A DNA stretch of 64,000 bases from Straminergon stramineum (GCA_963920665.1 OY987266.1:3291001-3355000); one strand, 5' to 3'; positions 9,945-22,405 are shown, counted from the stretch's first letter. Numbers and translations are program-made. Notes: generated by a model not told the origin, from the sequence alone.

Positions 9945-11383
9945 GAGGAACTGCCGTTTTTTGCTTGCGGGTCTAGCCGCCTGTTTAGTGGATGTGTAAA
10001 TTGATAGGAGAGTTGGAACAGCGGCGGTGGTGATGACTAATCTTTCTTTGGCATGTAATCAGTCATGGCTTTTTAAAATAGCCGGCGAGCTTTCACATCT
10101 GTTGGAGGTCTCATGCTCATTTTGTAGCTTGATGGATCTTAAGCGCTTCCTTGCATCTCATGTCCTTTTTTTTTGGTATTCTTTGCCGAAAATTTGACTT
10201 CGTTTGAACCATGGAGCAGGATGCCTGATCGAGAACCCGGAAACGCGAGAAGAGATGATCGGTCGACTTCAGAGGTATTCTTGCTGTTGTTTTCCCAATG
10301 ATATGCTTAACGTTCTGTAGAGAAATTTGAACTTCAGGTCAATATGAACGTCTTCGGTCACGAAGGATATATATGTTTCCATGTTATATGGGAGCGTCTG
10401 CATCTGAGAAGTGACTCTCGTGGATGCTGGCAAAGCAGAAGGTAAGGTATGAGAACTTTTAGATGAGAAGTTTACCTAAGTGCTCTACTTGGCAAACTAC
10501 ATGACCTTCATGATCAAATATTCATCAACATAGACCTGATGTCCTTGTGATTGCTTACTGGGACGGTTTGGCTAATTCGATTTGTAGTCGGGCATCTGAC
10601 ATATTTCTCATGAAGAGATTGGTATTTGTGCAATGCTGGATACCCTGCCCTATTTCTTCTGAGTGCTTGGGGTCCAAGATTATTTAATGTGACGTAGTTT
10701 GAATGTGTGACAAGTGTGCCTCAATCATTAGCAATCGCCGATTGTGGCGGGTTTGAGGATATATGGGTATATTGAAAGGGTCCGATTTTCTGGGTGTATG
10801 TTTTACTGAGACCAATTCATATTTCAATTCCACCCAGACGTAGGTGCATTTGATGATGGTATGGATTCGTGTGGTATCGTGACAATCAATTCGGTAGTGC
10901 TGCATGTTTAACAACATGGTCAAGGTTACTTGGGGTTGCTGGAGACACAAAGATGGTCCAATATCTTATTCTCATATTTGCATGCCCGCATATGATTGAT
11001 TTTTGTATTGGGTTTACCTTTTTTGATGTTTGAATTGGTTACATCTGTGCCCTAGTTGAGAGAATAAAGGATAGGAGATTAATGATGGTGATAGTAAAGA
11101 GGTCTTCAAATGGTTATGTTCTTACGTTGTGTCTTTCATGGCTTCATGTATTGAAGGTATTTTCTAATTAGAACAGTATGTGTACCTCCTCCCTCATGCA
11201 GTTTCACCTTATTCTAAATAACTTGTAACTCGGTGCGAGTGCTGGGCGTTGACTTGCCTATGTCACCATCCAGAACTCGAGGACACTCGAAATGGGTTGT
11301 TGTGGGTTGGTTTTAGTTACAGTTACCTTCCAAAATTATGCGACCTTGTCATAAACTGAATAGCAAGGTTGGTGCGAGCGTTA
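9945..11383. other. 3' flank of p23 and spacer
   Basis: It starts with the p23 3' UTR, but no canonical AATAAA is seen nearby. GC content is higher than the later repeat field and no repeat family was recognised. No open reading frame shows protein-like composition. Confidence 0.4.
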
Positions 11384-11489
11384 TTAGGTTATCCTCAATG
11401 CACTCCGGATTGAAACTTCACTTTGCATTGGTTTGCAATGAGAACTTGAAATTTGACAAAAGTTGTGAGGCTAACTGAGGATGACCTAA
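11384..11489. mobile_element. 106-bp MITE-like element
   Basis: Terminal inverted repeats TTAGGTTATCCTCA (11384-11397) and TGAGGATGACCTAA (11476-11489) match at 13 of 14 positions. The ends recall the GGATGCTCTTA words at about 53160 and 54110. No transposase; non-autonomous. Confidence 0.5.
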
Positions 11490-11598
11490 CAAGACCCACT
11501 TTGGAGTGCAAATTGCATTAGTAATTATGTTTTGCCCAAGGGACTTGCAAAATGTTGAAATTTGAAAACTTTCAACATTTTGCTAATATTATGTGCTA

Positions 11599-12216
11599 GT
11601 ATAAGGTAGCCGACCCATTCTCGACCCCCCCCCCGCACTCCATCTTCACAGTATGATGTGCTAGTATAAGGTAGCCGACCCATTCTCGAACCCCTCCCCA
11701 TCTTCACAGTATAGGTTGATGTTTTTCCAATCAGTAATGGCTTAGATTTCTGCTCGCAACCGACACATACTGGTTGGAGCATCAGGAAGTGTACATTGAA
11801 AGTCGACCCCCTCCCCATCTTCATAGTATAGGTTGATGTTTTTCCAATCAGTAATGGCTTAGATTTCTGCTCAGAACCGACACATACTGGATGGAGCAGC
11901 ATAAATGTTCAAGAAGTGTACATTGAAAGCCTAGAATGATCAACGCATGTACATAGATTGCCACAATTAACACTCATCAATTTTGTTACCAACCTATGAT
12001 TGAAAATAGAATGACCTATGTAGCAAAAAGAGGTTTCACAAAACCTTCACGAAAAGTATTGATAGAAATTTCATTTTTGATGCAAAAAATGTAGAAAAAT
12101 TTCAAATCCTTCTAGAATCTATTTCATTCTATGAGGAAATTTTTTCCCTCACCAAATCCATCCTGCAACTATGCAGAATTCCTTAAGTGGTTGGAAATGG
12201 GTCGGCTACCTTATAC
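11599..12216. mobile_element. TIR element with a 21-bp perfect inverted repeat and duplicated left end
   Basis: The left end (11599-11619) starts GTATAAGGTAGCCGACCC, and the exact reverse complement over 21 bp is at 12196-12216. The left end occurs again at 11664-11684 because of a 65-bp tandem duplication. A ten-C run (11625-11634) lies between the two copies. The interior is non-coding and partly a 117-bp tandem repeat. No transposase, so non-autonomous. Confidence 0.65.
11694..11935. repeat. 117-bp tandem duplication
   Basis: The block CTCCCCATCTTCACAGTATA starts at 11694 and recurs at 11811 with one change. The following GGTTGATGTTTTTCCAATCA and TCTGCTC/ACATACTGG blocks repeat in step. 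The opposite-strand open frames here simply read the repeat twice. Confidence 0.8.
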
Positions 12217-12638
12217 ATTGTGGACTGTCTTGAGCGTGAAATGCAATGTAGGGGTTTGGTGTTTTGAGAGGTAAGGATCTTTTTGAACATATTTTTTTAT
12301 ATAATAGGAATTCTAATCCCTTCATTATTTCGAAATCCATGGTAAATGCAATTGTTTCTGAATTTAAATGCTTTTTGATGGCCTTATGTCACACCAAAGA
12401 ATTGGATCCTATCCAATAATCTTACTACTTAAATTTCAGCAGATTATAAATAAATTTTTTACTAAAACAATATGTCAACTCTCAATGTCAACTCTCCTTG
12501 GAAATTTTTGTGTGTATGTGACTATTTAGGATTGGAGGTCATAAGCTTGGATGAAGAAGGAATCTACCTTTATGCTTGAAATTTTAAGTCTTAAGGATAG
12601 AATGTTGTAGACAACACTTTTGTGCTTGAAAAAAATGC

Positions 12639-13614
12639 TTAACCCCTAAATGCCCCAATGTCCCCAAAGTGCTTGTTGTGAAGTCAATTTTTTATTCATT
12701 ATTGTTGGTATGTTTTTCTCCTCCTAGTTCTTATATTCATGGTCAAAATCCTACCTTTTGTCAAAAAAAGGTGCAAATTTGTAGACTAGCAAATACTTTT
12801 GCACCCTAAACCTCACTTGTCCCCAAGGGACTTCCCTGAAAAAATTTCATTTGCAAATTTGCAAATTTTGAATCCATATTTGCATTAGAGGCCCTAAATT
12901 AGCTAAGAGAGGTTTAGAAGATGAATTAATGACACTCAAAATAGGGGCACTTATGGTCCACAATGACCTTAAACTACCCCGGGTAAAGTTCAAGGGGAAG
13001 GGATTTTTGTTGGAACCCTTGAGGTTCCCCGTTCAACTCCCCATGTTGACATTGCTTGCGTGGGGGGTCCCCGTGTTGCTTTGTTTGCATGGGGAGGGGG
13101 GTTATTGTTCTTCTGCTTGTTCTTGACGGGGATATCCAAGGCTTGTAATTCTCGGTGGTCAAGCGGGGTTACCTTGGATGCTATGTCGTGTCAATCAAGC
13201 TGCAGCCCTTGAAAGTTGTATGTTTCAAAAAAAAATAGGGCACTTTTTTTTACATGCACCTCTGGATTGACACTGGGGATGAGTGAAGGGGTCAATCCAC
13301 CTTGGCCCTAAACCTTGCCAAAATTTCAGGGCCCAATTCCACTTGGACAAAAGATAGTGCCTCCTCAAAGTGCAAGACCCCCCAAATTCTAGGCTACCAC
13401 AAAATGTTAACCTTCCTTGGACTTTTATAATCTTCTCACTTATACAGCCAAATGTTTCGAGATTTTTCCCACAACTCCGGGATGAAGTTACTACCAATTT
13501 CAACGAAGCTACACTTCATGGATCTCATTTCTCCACTCGCAGTTTCAATCCAAATGGTATGAAGTCATGTATGATTTGAGTTTCAGCATCCCGCACTGGG
13601 CGCCCAAGGGTTAA
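12639..13614. mobile_element. TTAA-flanked non-autonomous element, T4-like (976 bp)
   Basis: It begins TTAACCCCTAAATGCCCC and ends GGGCGCCCAAGGGTTAA, so the first seven bases plus the GCCC block are inverted repeats with TTAA at both edges. The interior carries the dispersed block at 13240-13300 that also occurs at about 8130-8200. It contains no coding capacity. Confidence 0.55.
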
Positions 13615-13770
13615 ATTTGGAGTCCCATCCATGGATTTGTAGGCAAGTCCATTTAGAAAGATAGGCTTGACTGAAACTCCAGGGACCCTTGGCCCAAAAT
13701 GCTCATACCCAATCATTAGAAAAAGAACTCACAATATCATGGTATTCCATCGACGATATTTAGTTCCTCG

Positions 13771-13945
13771 GTAGAAACCCTAGACGAAACCCTAGAATTG
13801 TTTATTGTGCGAGACGAATCGCAGGCGCTGCATACCGATTGAGCAGCAAGCTCGAAGACCTTTCAGGAAGAGCTATCCGATTGTGCGCGTAGGCTTGCCG
13901 ATCGATCTTTCCGGAGACCCTGATTATGTCCGGAACGAGCATGGG
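13771..13945 (+). other. Candidate 5' end of an unidentified gene
   Basis: Two telobox-type words (AAACCCTAG at about 13775 and 13788), common in plant leaders, precede a GC-rich tract ending at a strong donor, GTAAGT, at 13945. Two frames enter the donor. One begins MSGTSMG at 13926. The other, without an ATG, reads PFRKSYPIVRVGLP then IDLSGDPDYVRNEHG. Neither is recognised, and I could not assemble a convincing second exon downstream, where a transposon follows at 14557. It may be a real first exon with a long intron, or a remnant. Confidence 0.3.
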
Positions 13946-14556
13946 GTAAGTTAATGAATCTCTTGTTCTAATCAATTTTAGTTCTGCTTCTTTCAATTTG
14001 GTCATGTGATTCCTGCGCCATTTTTCGCCTGCTAGTTGGATAACAGTTTTTGCACGACTTGAGAATTTTCATAGAGAATTGTTTGGTGGCATTGTTGCAC
14101 TGCTTTGCGACTTTTAATGAGTTCATAGTAGAGTTGTTGAGGTGGTGGTGGTTAGAAAGCACAGAGTTTCATCTCAAAGCTCTGATAATCTAGGAAGTCT
14201 GGAAGTCTGACTTTTGATGATAGTGATTCGCTGTTCTCTTGAACTTCACGAGAGAATTCGAACAGCCCTAATCTCTGTTTGTAATATTCTGAACCCCTTC
14301 GAGCTCTGACGAGCAAAATCTGGACGATCAACAGAGGGGTTCCAATCGCTTTTTTGACCACATAACTTCTCTTTCATCCAAACCAATTATTGACTTTAAA
14401 AAAAACTAAACTTTCTGGATGATGAATTTGATGAAATTGAGGTAAATGATATCTATTTATAAAGATATAAGCAGTAATATGTAATATGAAAAAAATTTAA
14501 AAATATGATTTCAGGCACTAAGGGGTTAAGAGTTTCCAGAGTTCATAGTAGAATGG

Positions 14557-15533
14557 TTAACCCCTCATCACCTGAAGTCCAAACATGTGTAAAAACATCC
14601 TTAGTTTTCAAGTGCTAGAAGTCTAAATTTCAGTGAAGTATGAAAATCTCAACCGTACAATTTTGTAGTGTGCATGTTGTAGATGGTGTGAACAAAATTT
14701 GGGGTCATCAGACTGTAGAGATTGAATGATTATGATGTTTTCCTGTTGAAAAAAGATGCTGAAATTTTCTTAAAAACACATTTGGAGGTGAAATTCGAAT
14801 TCTAAACCTACTCAAATGAAAAAAATTGAATCTAAAAAGTGATTCAAAACCAAAAGACAAACACTTTGGTGAAAAAAATATCATTCAATTGATTCATTGT
14901 GTCTGAAAAATTGTTTTAAAATGTCAAAAAACAGTGAAAAAAGTAGTAAAAAATCACATCTATGGCTAAACCTCCCTCTACTAAAATGCTTCTCAGTCAC
15001 TCATTACCTCTTGAATTGATATGAAATTTTAACCACGCAAATTAGACTAGAATGTAAAACTTTTCCAACCAAAATTATTGAAAATGGACCACATATGAAG
15101 AAGTTATAAGGTGCGGAAGCTCATTGTAATGCAAAAATGTTAGCATTTTGAACTTCGAATTGCTCCCAAACATTCAAAACAACTTGGATTGACATGAAAA
15201 TTTTACCACAATAACTAGACCTTAAGAGAAACAAACTCAACAAATTTTTTTGAAAAATAAATTTATGAAAAAGTTACAAGCCCGTGAAGTTGCAGCCATC
15301 AGAATTCAATGTGGTGTACTCAAATTGAACCTATGAACTTTGAAGAGCTCTCAAAAACTCATCACATCTTGGATTGATCTGAAAATTTTACCGGTAAAAC
15401 TAGACTAATATGCGCAACTTTTAAAACAAGTTTTATTGAAGTCGGACATCGGATGCAAAAGTAACAACACTTTGAATTTGACTGCCAGACAATGTGAGGA
15501 CTCTTTTCGTCCCCTCCGGCTATGAGGGGTTAA
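14557..15533 (+). mobile_element. TTAA-flanked element, class T2 copy A (977 bp)
   Basis: The left end is TTAACCCCTCATCACC. The right end, read on the other strand, is TTAACCCCTCATAGCC, so 14 of 16 terminal bases match and TTAA is present at both edges. The interior contains a module of about 170-190 bp repeated about three times (starts near 15013, 15186 and 15372; GGATTGATMTGAAAATTTTA). It is homologous over its length to 17023-17991 and 24487-25286. No coding capacity. Confidence 0.75.
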
Positions 15534-17022
15534 ACTGGCTCTGCCGGTTGAATCTCAAAGACTGTGCGGTACCCTCTGTAATTCAGCTTTATTCTACCCT
15601 AATGGTTTTAGTGTCCATCTATTCCCTCTTCTTGTCTGAACTGCATCGTTATTGGCTGTGTCACAGGTTGCAGTGGGATGGAAAGGCATCGCCAATTAGC
15701 AATTACAAATCGATGGGAATCGTGGCGAATCCTAATGTGATTTATTCCTAAGTGCGGTCGGGTACTCAGCATCTTGCTAGCAACAGTTAGCCAACTCGAA
15801 AGCTTAACTCCTCATTAGTTCCCTGCAAGTGCGGACACCCAAATAGGTTAGTTAATTTCCAACTAGCTAGTGGACCTCAATACCTGAGCTCGCTAATTGG
15901 CGCTACCTGGTTGGGGCTGGCAGGGCCTTAACCAAGTTAGTCATTGTCGTAACGGAAGCTTGCACTGTGATTGAGGTCAATTCCATTCCTATGCTATTTC
16001 CAGAGCTATAAAGAATTGCATTATCATACTACTTTTCCCTTGAATCTCACCAAGCAATATTGAGTTGTGCTTCCTCTTGTATTCTTGCAGATGTTAAATC
16101 TGCTCTCCACAAAAAGAGTTTGGATGGGATAAGGGCAACACTTCAGAGGCTTACAACAATGTTGAGGGTTTAAATTAGGCGACGTATATTGAACAACAGG
16201 GACAACTATGTGGTCAGATGTCATCCCTCAATCCAATCTATGCTTGGTGTGGATCTCGTTGTTTCTGGGTCATGGCAGTCGTTTTGTTTACTGTTTTCTT
16301 CAGCTTGGCTTGTGTCTCTCTTTTTCCTTGCTATAGAAATGGAGTTCATTGATACCGAGTATTTTTTGCAGGCAATGTCAAAGGACATAAAGTTGAATCG
16401 GATACAGCATTGCAGCACCCGCCTGGTGCGCTTCCACTTTTATGAGACTAATTCCATAAGTACGATAGATTGACTGACAATGTTGAAACACAAGAAAATC
16501 TAAGCAATAATAGAAGGTTTATTTGTCACTGGTGTGTTTATCAGTATGAAAATTGTTAGGCTTGTCGTAAGTAAGAAGCTGAGGCTATCTACTTCTGTTG
16601 ATGTTGTGAGTAGGACTTGAAAGAACTCCAAACGAAGCTGAACTTCTTTGCTGTTCCTTCCTACCAGGCCACCTGTGGCTGATCTTCTGTTTTTTCTTCC
16701 TTTGCAATGAAATTCCGTTTCATTTGTTTCAAAAAACTAAACTGAAAACGAAGCTGGAATAATGCATGTCGTTTTGGGGCAGAACTAATGACTATTCAGA
16801 TGGCTACATTTTTTTTTTAATATTTAACACATTACCTTTGGACTGGAAATGTCTTCAAGCTGCAATGTCAACCTCTGAGATTTTCTTACAAATGTACTTG
16901 CAGTTTTGATAGCTCTGAGGGATGGATGATAAGTCCTGAAGTCAGATTTAGTGTACCATATTCAGGCTTTATTATCATCGGGTAACTGCATCTTGTGGCG
17001 TTCCTTCTAGCTAAAATGTACA
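15534..17022. other. Spacer between two T2 copies
   Basis: This stretch is richer in GC and apparently lower-copy than its surroundings. Splice-site-like words occur (for example ATTCTTGCAG before 16091 and TTTTTGCAG before 16373) and could belong to the gene suggested at 13771. No joined frame gave a recognisable protein. No RNA gene is seen. Confidence 0.35.
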
Positions 17023-17991
17023 CTAACCCCTAATTGTCTAAGGCCTGAACAGATTAAAAAAAAAAAGCATTGCTTTGGAAGTGTTATACATATAAATGTC
17101 ATTGAGTTATAGAGATCTCAACCATACAATCTTGTAGTGTACTTGTTGTAGATGACATGAATCAAATTTGGTGTTATTTGATTGCATAGATTGCAAGATT
17201 ATAATGTTTTAGTGTTGAAAAAGGATGTTGAAATTTTCCTAGACACACTTGGAGGCAAAATTCGGTTTCTAAATCTACTCAAATGAAGAAACTTTAAACT
17301 AGAAAGTGATTAAAAATCAACATACAAACACATGGATGAAAAAAAATATCATTCAATTGACTCTTTGTCTCTGCAAAATGGCTTTGAACTGTCAAAAAGT
17401 AGCAAGAAAAGTTGCAAAAAACACATCAAAAACTCAACCTCCCTCTACTAAAATGCTTCTCTGTCACTCATAAATTCTTGGATTGTTATGAAATTTTAGC
17501 CACACCAACTAGACTAGTATGCACAACTTTTCCAAAAACATTTATTGGAAACTAACATTGTATGAAGAAAAAACAAGCTATGGAAGTTCATTGTAATCCA
17601 AAAATGTCAGGATTTTGAACTTTCAATTGCTCCCAAACATTCCAAACAATTTGGATTGACATGAAAGTTCTACCACAATTACTAGACTTAAAGGAGAACA
17701 TAACTCAACAAAGTTTATTGGAAAAAAACATTGGATGAAGGAGATACAAGCCCCCGAAGTTGCAGTCATCAAATTCAATTTGGTGAACTCAAATTGAACC
17801 TGCGAACTTCGATTGGCTTCCAAAAACTCAGAACATCTTGGATTGATCTGAAAATTTTACCACAAAAACTAGAACAAAGAGTGCAAATTTGACAACAAAT
17901 TTTATTGAATTCGGACAATGGATGCAAAAGTTATAGCACTTTGAATTGGACTTGAGGACACTTTTAGTCCCTTTCAACGATGAGGAGTTAA
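17023..17991 (+). mobile_element. TTAA-flanked element, class T2 copy B (969 bp)
   Basis: It is collinear with the copy at 14557. It opens CTAACCCCTAATTGTC (first T mutated) and closes CGATGAGGAGTTAA. Shared internal words include CAATCTTGTAGTGTAC, CCCTCTACTAAAATGCTTCT and the GGATTGAT module. Degraded and non-coding. Confidence 0.72.
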
Positions 17992-18015
17992 GGCCAACAA
18001 CCCATTTCCAATCAC

Positions 18016-18243
18016 TTAACCCTTGAACGCAGGGCTAGTGACCATGGAAATTAGCAATTTTGGAACCATGTAACATCATCCACTTTAGAAAAAACAAAAA
18101 TATTCATTGGGGGTCAAAGTCTTGTAGAAGATCTTCCCTTTCCACCCCTAATTCCGAGGATGAATAGTTGCAATTCTGTTCTATATAGGAGAATTTTGTC
18201 ATTCATTGGACAAGAAACGTCTACCAAGTTGTTTAGGGTTTAA
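18016..18243 (+). mobile_element. TTAA-flanked MITE, class T1 (228 bp)
   Basis: It opens TTAACCCTTGAACGCAGG and closes GTTGTTTAGGGTTTAA. Core words shared with the other T1 copies are GTGACCATGGAAAT, TTTTGGAACCATGTAACATC, ATTCATTGG and GAGGATGAATAGTTGCA. Confidence 0.75.
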
Positions 18244-18593
18244 GTAATTACGCATACATGGAGCATGGGATTCTTAAGTGGGAAAATTTTCCCATGTACA
18301 AAAATAGAGCTTGGAAAGATTTCATAGTTTTCCAAAATTTTCATTCTCAAAACATAGTTTCTATGAATATTTTAGATCAAGATTCTCTTCAACCCATATT
18401 GGTCATATAGGTTGTCCTATTTCCGTCTTAGGGATGGTTGCAATATTGAGAGTCTTGTAGCCAATCATAATATGCCACAACTACACTAGGAATTGCACCA
18501 TAATTAATCATTGCTCAATAGTACCTAAACAGAAAGAAAACAATCTACAGGGCGAAAATGGGGGGTGATTGGAAATGGATTGCCTCCTATAGT
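18244..18593 (-). mobile_element. Degraded inverted copy of the element at 56382-56774
   Basis: Read on the other strand it is collinear with 56382-56774: GGAAAATTTTCCCATGT, CCATATTGGTCATA, GAGAGTCTTGTAGCC and a GGAAATGGATTGCCTCCTA end. The left end abuts the preceding MITE, so the MITE may have inserted into it, or that end may be lost. Confidence 0.55.
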
Positions 18594-19458
18594 TGGAACA
18601 TAACTTGCAACATAATCTAGAACATGAAAGCCTCTGGTTGCTCTTGGATACACCTATATAATCAACACCAAAAAACTTTATAAGTTAATCATATAGTATC
18701 TTTCTTCAATGAAAAACTATGTTGTGTTAGATGTGTTTATTCTTAACCCAAATTTGGATGCATGCACTCAATGTGATGAAGTCATTGCCATCAAAGCATT
18801 TTTTTTTAGAACAAAATCCCATTTCTTGTTACAATAAGTTGGAAATTCCCTAAATATTGCAAATTTGTTTTTTATGAGTGCAATGTCTCATGACCAATTT
18901 AACCAATATATATTCAACTAAATATTATCAATATTGCAATATGCAAATTCAATTGTAGAAGGCCTCCAATCACCAAGTACCCAATATAGAAGGAGTGCAT
19001 TATTGGTTTTAAGGTAGTAGATAATTAGGGTCTCCTTTGTAATATCGAGAGCGTATCAATCTTTGTTATGTTTATAAGAAAAATATTTCTACTATCATTT
19101 TGACTCAATTAATTTTTGCAATGATTTTTCCATTTTACTTGTACTTTGCGAAGTTCAAAAAAATAATAAATAACAAAATGATGTCTCTCCCTTGCAATAG
19201 AATTGTCCACAGTAGTGCATAGCAACATGAAGCTCTAATTTATAAAACACTAAACTTGAGATTGTTCATTTTTATAGGCACGTCTCACTTAAAATTATCT
19301 CCAATATACAAGACTTCCAAAAGCTAGCCTCTCAAAGAGGAGTGATAGCCCTTGAAAGGCCATGCACATGACCACAAAAATAAACTGCAAAAATTTTGTA
19401 TTTGTATGTTCCCACAAATGACTATTTATTCTTGAATTTTTGTATATTTTTATTGTGT
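18594..19458. other. AT-rich spacer
   Basis: No gene, RNA gene or delimited repeat is recognised in this stretch. Confidence 0.4.
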
Positions 19459-19965
19459 AGAGATAAAATCACATGTCATTGATAAGTCACAAAAAAATTA
19501 GGCTTTTTTTGTAAAGATTTGAAATGACTATGATTATTTTAAAGAAAAAGTGAAGAATTTTTTTATCAAATTCAAAATTAGCTCATAAAATCTGAAAATT
19601 TCTCCATGAAGATATATGAAAGTGCATAATATTTTTGAGTAAAATCATTTCTTGTGTCATTTTATAATTAGAAAATAAATAGACTATAGTTATAGGTCCA
19701 AAGTTCAAATTGCAAGAAAATATTCAATTTGGGGAATTTTTCAAATTTTAAAGTTGAAGTAGATACTACACTTCATTAGCTAAATTTCGATAGTTGAGCT
19801 CAAATTCGAAAAAGATCATTCTTTATGGCTCAAATTCACATTAAGATTAAGGATTCAAGTTTGATGTTGCCAAAATACACTACATGTTGATCCATGGATT
19901 AAGCTTCCTCCTATGTTGAAAAATCAGTAATACCACAAAGAGAGGATTTCCAACACAAACTCCTT
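19459..19965 (+). repeat. Dispersed ~500-bp repeat, copy 1
   Basis: Collinear with 20935-21440 on the same strand. Shared words include AGATRAAATCAYATGT, AAATTTGAAATGACTATGA, GTTGAAGTAGATACTA, GCCAAAATACACTACA and AATACCA. A partial inverted copy lies at about 34290-34482. Two direct copies 1.48 kb apart could be ancient LTRs, but I see no primer-binding or polypurine tract and the copies are very diverged. Confidence 0.55.
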
Positions 19966-20934
19966 GCAAAAAATTGGATGAGAAATGCTTGATTTCATCT
20001 CCAGAAAGTCCTAAATGTCATCTAAAGGCCAATTTTTGGCTTCCCAAGTGCTTTAATAGTTATTTCTTGATGGACCACAAGGCCATGAAGTGGCTTCTAC
20101 AACTAAATTTGCAAAAAATCTGAAATGTGAACTTTACTAATAGTCCTTGAACAACAAAGGTACCCCACATTTTTTTCCACTAAATCCATCAATGCAATCT
20201 AATCAAAAAATGATCGACTATGCAATTTTTGGTGAATTTTGGGAGAATAGAGAAGGCACTCTAGGCCGTCACTTCAAATCCTCATATCTTTTTTCCCTCA
20301 TGTCTAAATTATTTGAAGAAAATTATGCATCAAAATTATGATGATATATACCCATGGAAAAAAAATTAGAGTTTTTGGAGCACTTTCAAGCATTCTCATT
20401 TCAATGTTCTAAGTTCATCATTCTAATTTTTGCATATATACAAAGTATGGCCTAACCAAACATCTTTCATCAATCTTGCCAATGGCGGCATTTTCTCAAA
20501 AATTGTGCAATTTCATCAATCTTTTTTCCATAGGAAAGCTACATATTAAGCCCTCTTTCATTTCAATGGTGGCAATCATCTAAATTATTCCACACAAATG
20601 AGGAATTACGTTGGTTACAAGAGCTAGTCAAGAAAACAAGAGTTGTGCTCTCACCCCTCCCTATCCTTCAGGGATTAATTCTATACAGACATTGGCCTAT
20701 GACCAAGGTAGTCACTCAAATATGCTCTAATTTTTGGCCCAATAGGCGCATTCATTATTTGTATGATCATATAGATAGTCATTCATTGGTCACTTTTAGG
20801 CCCGTCTACATCATTACAAGGTTAATTCTAGAAGAATGGGCCCATAACTATTGATTTCAAGCCCCGTTGTCTATCATCGTGTTTGTTGCCATTTTGAAAT
20901 TAGATATGAATGAAATGTTTATATTTTCTTTTCA

Positions 20935-21440
20935 GAGATGAAATCATATGTATACTACAAGTCATAAAATTTTCAAATTGTTTTGGAAAAATTTGAAATT
21001 ACTATGAATTTTTTGAAGGAAAATTTTAAAAAAAATCATATCATATACAAAGTACACTCGCAAAACCTGAAATTTTCACTATATATGTATATTATAGTAT
21101 AGAACATTATGGTGTTATCCAAAGTTACCATGTCATTTTTAAATTAGAAAAATAGCAAACCATGATCATAGGCACAAAGTTCATATTACTATAAAACATT
21201 GAAATTTACGAATTTTTTGAAATTTCAAATTGAAGTAGAAACTATACTTGATAAGATTTATTATGTTAGTCAGACTCAAATTCAAAAATTATCATTTTTT
21301 TGGTGAAAATTTACATCAGAAGTAAAGAGCAAGAAATGGCCAAAATACACTACAAGGGGGATCTATAATTCAAGCAACTTCTTCTTTAGAAAAGTCAATA
21401 ATACCATAATGAGGTAATTTGCAATATTATTCACTAAAAA
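20935..21440 (+). repeat. Dispersed ~500-bp repeat, copy 2
   Basis: Direct copy of 19459-19965 with many small insertions and deletions; same word order throughout. Confidence 0.55.
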
Positions 21441-21706
21441 TATATACTCAAGCAACTTACACAAAAAATATTGGATGAAAAATGTTTCTTTTCCATCCTA
21501 TAGTTTCAAGAAAAGTTATCCATTGGACACTTAGTGTCCACACCATACTTACTTCTAGGGTTAACCAGTAATAATGCAAACCCCCATGACCAATGCAATC
21601 ACCAAAACAAATATGATTATTGAACCATTAGGTGCATTATTTGTTTCTATAGTGAACAATGAAGTCATCCATCAACCATTTTTTTGACCTCAACATTCTT
21701 CTAGGG

Positions 21707-21926
21707 ATAATCTTACATGGATAGGTTGGTGGCTGTGAAAATCACCCCTTTTATTACCATGTGAATGATTGGTTCAAAAAGTATAAAAAAAATCATTGGA
21801 AATCAAACTGTTGTAGAAGACTTCCCCTTTTCACACAAAATTCTAAAGTGCACTTTTGCCCTACATGGAAATTTTCTATGTCATTCATTGATTGAAAAAA
21901 CGGCCAATGTGTCCATTAAGGGTTAA
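21707..21926 (+). mobile_element. T1 MITE, degraded left end
   Basis: It ends GTCCATTAAGGGTTAA. It shares the ATTACCATGTGA, TCATTGGAAATCAAACT, TTGTAGAAGA and GTCATTCATTG words of the class. The left terminus is mutated (GGATAATCTTAC). Confidence 0.6.
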
Positions 21927-21962
21927 TCCTTGAAGGATAGATTGGTATCTGTCAAGGATTAA
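21923..21962. repeat. 40-bp hairpin between two T1 MITEs
   Basis: TTAATCCTTG at 21923 and CAAGGATTAA at 21953-21962 are perfect 10-bp inverted repeats. The segment equals the first about 35 bp of a T1 element followed at once by the next T1 start, so it is probably a head-only fragment left by insertion of one MITE into another. Confidence 0.55.
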
Positions 21963-22190
21963 CCCTTAAAGGATGGAGTGGTGACTAAAGAAATCATCCC
22001 TTTTGGAACCATGTGACATCATCTACTTTAAAATAACCAAATATATTCATTGGAGGTCAAACTATTGTGCAAGATCTCTTGTTTATGCACAAATATCAAG
22101 GATGAACAATTGCACTTGTGTCCTTCATAGGAAGATTCTTTGTCATCAATCAAAGAAAAAACGTCCTCGATGTCATTTGACCCTTAAATG
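21959..22190 (+). mobile_element. T1 MITE in a nested cluster
   Basis: It opens TTAACCCTTAAAGGATGG and continues with GGAACCATGTGACATCATC, CAAACTATTGTGCAAGATC and GATGAACAATTGCACTTGTG. The right end is altered (GACCCTTAAATG), and a second copy of the terminal segment follows at about 22200-22265 (GATTCTTTGTCATCCATCGG), so this end has been rearranged. Confidence 0.6.
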
Positions 22191-22405
22191 TTGACACGGA
22201 TGATTCTTTGTCATCCATCGGACCATTTTGGTCTTCAACGTCCTTAATCCTTAAACACTAGGTTAATTACAAGGGAGCAGTGTCAATTTGGACATTATTA
22301 GTAGATTGGGAGGGACTGATTTAGCTAGTATTTTGACAATTTTCTATCAATTCGGACACTATTAGTAAATGAGGAGGGGTTGATTCGGACATTGTTTTCT
22401 TGTAG

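Noticed and set aside
11525..11902. Minus-strand frame of 125 codons
   Set aside because: It is the translation of the 117-bp and 65-bp tandem duplications inside a TIR element.
16091..16175. Possible exon reading DVKSALHKKSLDGIRATLQR
   Set aside because: It looks peptide-like, but its phase does not join the donor at 13945 and no family is recognised.
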